A stretch of DNA of 17,880 nucleotides. Origin: JAFGOY01 sp034430335. GTDB taxonomy: Bacteria; Chloroflexota; Anaerolineae; Aggregatilineales; UBA3940. A program made the translations under genes and the position numbers. Numbering within the stretch: the first letter of the stretch is position 1; each line of letters opens with the position of its first letter. This document shows, one piece after another, positions 15,125 to 17,880 of the stretch. Below the pieces are notes generated by a model, which was not told where the DNA came from, made no database searches, and was given only the letters and a program-made list of their open reading frames with translations. The stretch covers positions 1 to 17,880 of the forward strand of contig DAOUES010000294.1 of assembly GCA_034430335.1 (NCBI GenBank). The letters run 5' to 3'.

Positions 15125-15165
15125 CCCCATAAAAAGCGAAAAGCACTTCTCGACGAGAAGTGCTT
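15125..15165 (-). terminator. Intrinsic terminator of the four-TM gene
   Basis: On the minus strand AAGCACTTCTCG (15165-15154) pairs with CGAGAAGTGCTT (15152-15141), with a single base at the centre. It is followed by TTTTCGCTTTTT. It lies 24 nt past the stop codon of the gene at 15189-15884. Confidence 0.85.
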
Positions 15166-15188
15166 CGACGTGTACGGCAGTGGTTCGA

Positions 15189-15884
15189 TCATCCATCTCT
15201 GGAGTCGTCGCCGAGCGCCTCCCACTCGACGATCACCTCGTCGATTTTCTGGGCGCGGCTCCGGAAATAGTAAACCAGGTAGATCAGCCCACCGGCGGTG
15301 AGGAACAGCAGCATGGCAATCGACAGCGCCGGGTGCAGCAGGTGGGTTTCTGCCGTGTAGATGAAGAAGGTAATCAGCGAACCGGGCCACATGCCGTAGG
15401 TGATCCAGTTCCAGGCTTTCTGGCCGCTCCACAGCGAAAAGGCATAGGACAGCGCCCCCACGACGGCAAACAGCACCGACAATGCCAGCGCGGTATGCAT
15501 AATGTGGCCTTCGGTCAGGAAGACCGTCACGGCAGACAGTCCGCCGAGCAGCAGCAGGTAAACGAGGATCAAGACCAGGTTGATCATCAGGTTGTAGCGT
15601 TTGCTCTGCATGTGCAGCTTTCGCCGGGCTTCGGCGTCGAGCACGTTGACGGCCAGCAGCGGCACCGCCAGGTCGCGCAGGCGGGAGAGCAGCCCATACA
15701 GCGCGGCGTGATCGGGGAGCGTGCCCCGCAGAATCGACTCGCCTTTGGCCGTCGATACCGTTACATTATCGAACCAGGCCGTCCATTGATCGCCGGAGAG
15801 CCGCCCCTTGACGCGAATCTCGTAAAAGAACGGTTGAGTGGCAAGATCGGTCGTGCTGATTTCCAGTTCTCTCGTTTTTCTCAT
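15189..15884 (-). CDS. Four-TM membrane protein with an N-terminal soluble domain
   Basis: This 231-residue protein starts with a cytosolic domain of about 85 residues. That domain includes FYEIRVKGRLSGDQWTAWFDNV, then RGTLPDHAALYGLLSRLRDLAVPLLAV. The G-x-L-DqaaLhGLL-x-RLRDL pattern is one I associate with uncharacterised proteins in Chloroflexota and Actinomycetota. Four hydrophobic segments (about 98-120, 128-150, 160-180, 188-208) follow, and then a charged tail. The function is unknown; a sensor or scaffold role would be a guess. The ribosome-binding site is weak (AGGG). It has its own promoter and terminator. Confidence 0.72.
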   Translation of the reverse strand: MRKTRELEISTTDLATQPFFYEIRVKGRLSGDQWTAWFDNVTVSTAKGESILRGTLPDHAALYGLLSRLRDLAVPLLAVNVLDAEARRKLHMQSKRYNLMINLVLILVYLLLLGGLSAVTVFLTEGHIMHTALALSVLFAVVGALSYAFSLWSGQKAWNWITYGMWPGSLITFFIYTAETHLLHPALSIAMLLFLTAGGLIYLVYYFRSRAQKIDEVIVEWEALGDDSRDG

Positions 15885-15933
15885 CCGATTGACCCTGTAA
15901 AGCTCGTAAACAAATCACACTTTCGATGTTCGA

Positions 15934-15961
15934 AGTATCCCATAAAACGGCGGCAATTCAA
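15934..15961 (-). promoter_or_regulatory. Candidate promoter of the four-TM gene
   Basis: On the minus strand TTGAAT (15961-15956) and GATACT (15939-15934) are 16 nt apart, each 4 of 6 to consensus. An imperfect inverted repeat with TCGA cores (about 15920-15935) overlaps the predicted start site. Confidence 0.45.
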
Positions 15962-16024
15962 TCCACCGAAAGGTACATTTCGCCAATGGATTTTAACTAT
16001 AGGTCGAACCAGCCACTCAGACAA

Positions 16025-16049
16025 CCGCCCCCACGAAGCGCGGGGGCGG
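16025..16049. repeat. GC-rich hairpin after the terpene-synthase-like gene
   Basis: CCGCCCCC (16025-16032) pairs with GGGGGCGG (16042-16049). It lies 40 nt past the stop of the minus-strand gene at 16089. There is no T-run, so it could stabilise or weakly terminate that transcript. Confidence 0.45.
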
Positions 16050-16088
16050 GCATAGACGCTCAGTTCGATTGATCCGACCGCAGCTTGG

Positions 16089-17015
16089 TTACTCCGGCGG
16101 CGAAAGGCGGGGCCGCCAGGTGCTCGTCGGTTCGTGGAAGTCGCCTACGCCGAGGATCACCTGTTGGTTGCGGTCGATATAGCTGCGCAGTTCGGCGACC
16201 GCTTCCGCGTCGTATTCCGAATAATCGCGGTGATTGCTCCGCCGCGCAAACAGGTGATCGTAGAGAATGCTGCGCCAGTGAGTTTTGTTCAGGTAGTAAT
16301 TCGGAACGGCCATGTAATACACATCGCCGACGGTCAGCAGAGCCGGAAGCTGGTGATGCAGAGTCGGCTTGTTGTGGCTGATGAAAATATCGACCTGCTC
16401 CAACGGGCGGCCATAATACGCCCGGCTGAGTTCGGCCCGATCCGGTATCTGGCCGCTTTCTTGAAACCGTTCGACCAGGAACGGCGCGATCCCCGGCGGC
16501 AGCGGCTCTTCGTCCGAAAGCCAGATCATCCAGCGATCGTTTTCGGCGGTAGATTGCAGTTCCAGCCGCTTACACGTCTCGTACATATCGACGATTTCCA
16601 ACTGTTCGAACACCTGCTTCCAGGCACCCCGGAACATCACCCCGATCTGGTGATCGGCATAGAGCTTCCGCGCTTCCTCCCCGGCGATCATCCGTAGAGA
16701 CTGCCCCAGGTTGGCACTGTAACGCGCCGAGCGCAGCCGCTGCCCCGGCATCACCCCGACGACAAAGAGCGTCCGCAGGCCGTCCTGAAACATCAGATCG
16801 GCGATTTCGACCGTTCGATGCAGCCCCTTCAGGCTGTAATCGGCGAACTGCTCCGCGCGGTCGTACCCGGCGGAGAACTCACCGTATTCAAGAAAATACC
16901 ACCGGGAAGACCCCCCCGGAGAGAATACGACCGTCTTGTCCTGGATCAACGGACTCACTTTTTCGGGAGGCCAGTTCAGAAATTCATTCAGGGGTGGACG
17001 TGGATCGCTGCTCAT
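16089..17015 (-). CDS. Terpene-synthase-like protein of the Rv3378c (cis-prenyltransferase fold) family
   Basis: The 308 residues resemble, from one end to the other, the tuberculosinol synthase of Mycobacterium (Rv3378c) and kolavelool synthase of Herpetosiphon as I recall them. The shared blocks are F-x-P-x-G-x-x-RW-x-x-LE near the N-terminus, a YYG motif followed by VDIFIS, PNYYLNKTHWRSILYDHLF, YSEYDAEAVAELR and a VILGVGDFHE ending. Those enzymes use a cis-prenyltransferase fold to turn a bicyclic diphosphate into a diterpene alcohol. Here the aspartate that follows F-P-F and is essential in Rv3378c appears as Gly35 (FSPGGSSRW, 31-39). AGGAG lies 7 nt before the ATG. No class II cyclase is adjacent. 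Confidence 0.75.
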   Translation of the reverse strand: MSSDPRPPLNEFLNWPPEKVSPLIQDKTVVFSPGGSSRWYFLEYGEFSAGYDRAEQFADYSLKGLHRTVEIADLMFQDGLRTLFVVGVMPGQRLRSARYSANLGQSLRMIAGEEARKLYADHQIGVMFRGAWKQVFEQLEIVDMYETCKRLELQSTAENDRWMIWLSDEEPLPPGIAPFLVERFQESGQIPDRAELSRAYYGRPLEQVDIFISHNKPTLHHQLPALLTVGDVYYMAVPNYYLNKTHWRSILYDHLFARRSNHRDYSEYDAEAVAELRSYIDRNQQVILGVGDFHEPTSTWRPRLSPPE

Positions 17016-17052
17016 TACGAAACTCCTACTATCAGGCAGTAGTCAAGAAGCA

Positions 17053-17083
17053 AGTGCCGGGCAGCAAAATGCGACCCGGCACT
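17053..17083 (-). terminator. Probable terminator of the Nudix gene
   Basis: AGTGCCGGG (17083-17075 on the minus strand) pairs perfectly with CCCGGCACT (17061-17053) around a 13-nt loop. A modest T-rich stretch (TTGCTTCTTG) follows. It lies 28 nt after the stop at 17111. Confidence 0.55.
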
Positions 17084-17110
17084 CACCAGGACCGGAACAC
17101 CGGTAACACC

Positions 17111-17608
17111 TCAGGATTTGGGCTGCCCGCCGTTGTAAACACGCTCGAAGAGAGCGCCGTAAGCCAGCGCTATATGCCCCAGCAAACGTTCAGGCAGTGG
17201 CAGAGAGATCGTATGCACCTCATCTACCGGCGGATTGTCAACGGCGTCGGATATAAACCGCCGGGCGTCCTTGTACAACGTAAAGGGCAGTTTGTCCAGC
17301 GGATACCAGCCGACGGCCAACGTTTCAGGGCCAGACTCGATGGGTTCTCCACCGGTGACGTGCGCTGTATAGACATGGATCATCTGTCCACCGACCGGCA
17401 CCTGGGGGAGATGATACTGCCCGGTGAAGCGGTCGATGGCGACTTCGTACCCGGTTTCTTCGAGCACTTCCCTGGCAGCGGCGATTTCCATCGACTCCCC
17501 CGGATCGATCCCGCCGCCGGGCAAGGCCCAGATGATTCCATAATCGCGGCGGCGATGCAGCAAAACCCGGTCGCCGTCAAGGACAACAACGGTAACGGTA
17601 GTCTTCAT
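17111..17608 (-). CDS. Nudix hydrolase
   Basis: A 165-residue cytosolic pyrophosphohydrolase. The full Nudix box G-x5-E-x7-REV-L-EE-T-G-Y spans Gly32 to Tyr54 (Glu38, Arg46, Glu47, Glu50, Glu51), giving the metal site that cleaves nucleoside-diphosphate-linked substrates. Arg-rich LLHRRRDYGIIWALPGG before it resembles MutT-like members, but substrate class cannot be assigned. A long C-terminal region follows the domain. Only a weak AGAGAAG ribosome-binding site is seen, and the upstream partial gene ends 44 nt before, so the two may be co-transcribed. Confidence 0.9.
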   Translation of the reverse strand: MKTTVTVVVLDGDRVLLHRRRDYGIIWALPGGGIDPGESMEIAAAREVLEETGYEVAIDRFTGQYHLPQVPVGGQMIHVYTAHVTGGEPIESGPETLAVGWYPLDKLPFTLYKDARRFISDAVDNPPVDEVHTISLPLPERLLGHIALAYGALFERVYNGGQPKS

Positions 17609-17652
17609 TCGACTTCTCTACGGGATAAAAGCGTACCGGCAGGCCAACCCAA

Positions 17653-17880
17653 TCAGGCAGCCTTTTCGATGGACGCCATATATCCCATTTCCTGCAACTT
17701 GGTTTTAGCGGCAAACAGCGTCGCCTCGACGATGCCTTCAGGATGATACAGGGTTTTCCCAATCCACAGGCTTTCTTCAGGGCCGGCTTCGTCGACCTCA
17801 AGGAACTCGGCGGCGTGTTCCAATACACCCTCATCCTCCAGCAGGCCGCATTCGAGCGCCTGCGTCAAGGCTAACACACA
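17653..17880 (-). CDS. C-terminal part of an unknown protein, cut by the right edge
   Basis: The frame is open to the end of the window, so the N-terminus lies outside it. Some 75 residues are visible, acidic and helical (LEDEGVLEHAAEFLEVDEAG, then GKTLYHPEGIVEATLFAAKTKLQEMGYMASIEKAA). I do not recognise the family. No motif, membrane segment or catalytic signature is seen. A GTG at 17877 could be a start of a short protein, but no ribosome-binding site can be checked there. Confidence 0.55.
   Translation of the reverse strand, partial: CVLALTQALECGLLEDEGVLEHAAEFLEVDEAGPEESLWIGKTLYHPEGIVEATLFAAKTKLQEMGYMASIEKAA

Noticed and set aside
16025..16049. Intrinsic terminator of the terpene-synthase-like gene
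   Set aside because: The stem is strong, but no T-run follows on either strand, so it is listed only as a hairpin.
14049..16055. Open plus-strand frame of more than 600 codons
   Set aside because: It crosses two opposite-strand genes with good motifs, a terminator and a palindrome cluster. It has no ribosome-binding site or domain.

Overview
The window looks like chromosomal DNA of a GC-rich bacterium, most likely a member of the Chloroflexota (Anaerolineae-like). That assignment is inferred from gene content: a Gld-type ABC cluster with a DUF4340 protein, WD40 repeats, a complete minCDE operon, a membrane protein with an N-terminal domain that I associate with Chloroflexota, and a homologue of the tuberculosinol/kolavelool synthase family (I recall a member from Herpetosiphon). 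No rRNA, tRNA, transposase, integrase or CRISPR array was seen.

Layout. (1) 1-5260: a partial minus-strand gene at the left edge, then a plus-strand operon with a good sigma70-type promoter (TTGACA-18-TATCAT). It encodes an ABC ATPase, an ABC-2 permease, a GldG-like membrane protein and a DUF4340 protein, and closes with a clear intrinsic terminator. The GldG-like protein carries a whole seven-repeat WD40 propeller inserted inside its extracytoplasmic domain; this is the most unusual object in the window. (2) 5261-6121: a two-TM, toast-rack-like surface protein. (3) 6125-8836, minus strand: a small HTH (excisionase/MerR-type) protein, then minC, minD and minE, ending in an intrinsic terminator. 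MinD has a disordered tail of about 120 residues after its membrane-targeting helix. The HTH gene has a strong promoter with an inverted repeat at its predicted start site, and matching sites lie between it and minC. (4) 8837-9134: a repeat-rich non-coding stretch with a REP-like hairpin. (5) 9135-12903: an MBL-fold hydrolase (minus), divergent from an Mth938-like protein, a small orphan protein and uvrC (all plus). (6) 13102-14864: two short-chain dehydrogenases (minus). (7) 14865-15188: a non-coding stretch packed with small palindromes. (8) 15189-17880, minus strand: a four-TM protein, a cis-prenyltransferase-fold terpene-synthase-like protein in which the usual catalytic aspartate appears replaced by glycine, a Nudix hydrolase, and a gene cut by the right edge.

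How the genes fit together. The Gld-type cluster should form one membrane complex: the ATPase drives the permease, while the GldG-like and DUF4340 proteins act on the outer face. MinC, MinD and MinE together place the division site. The other genes are single housekeeping or accessory genes (DNA repair, oxidoreduction, hydrolysis) with no obvious shared pathway.
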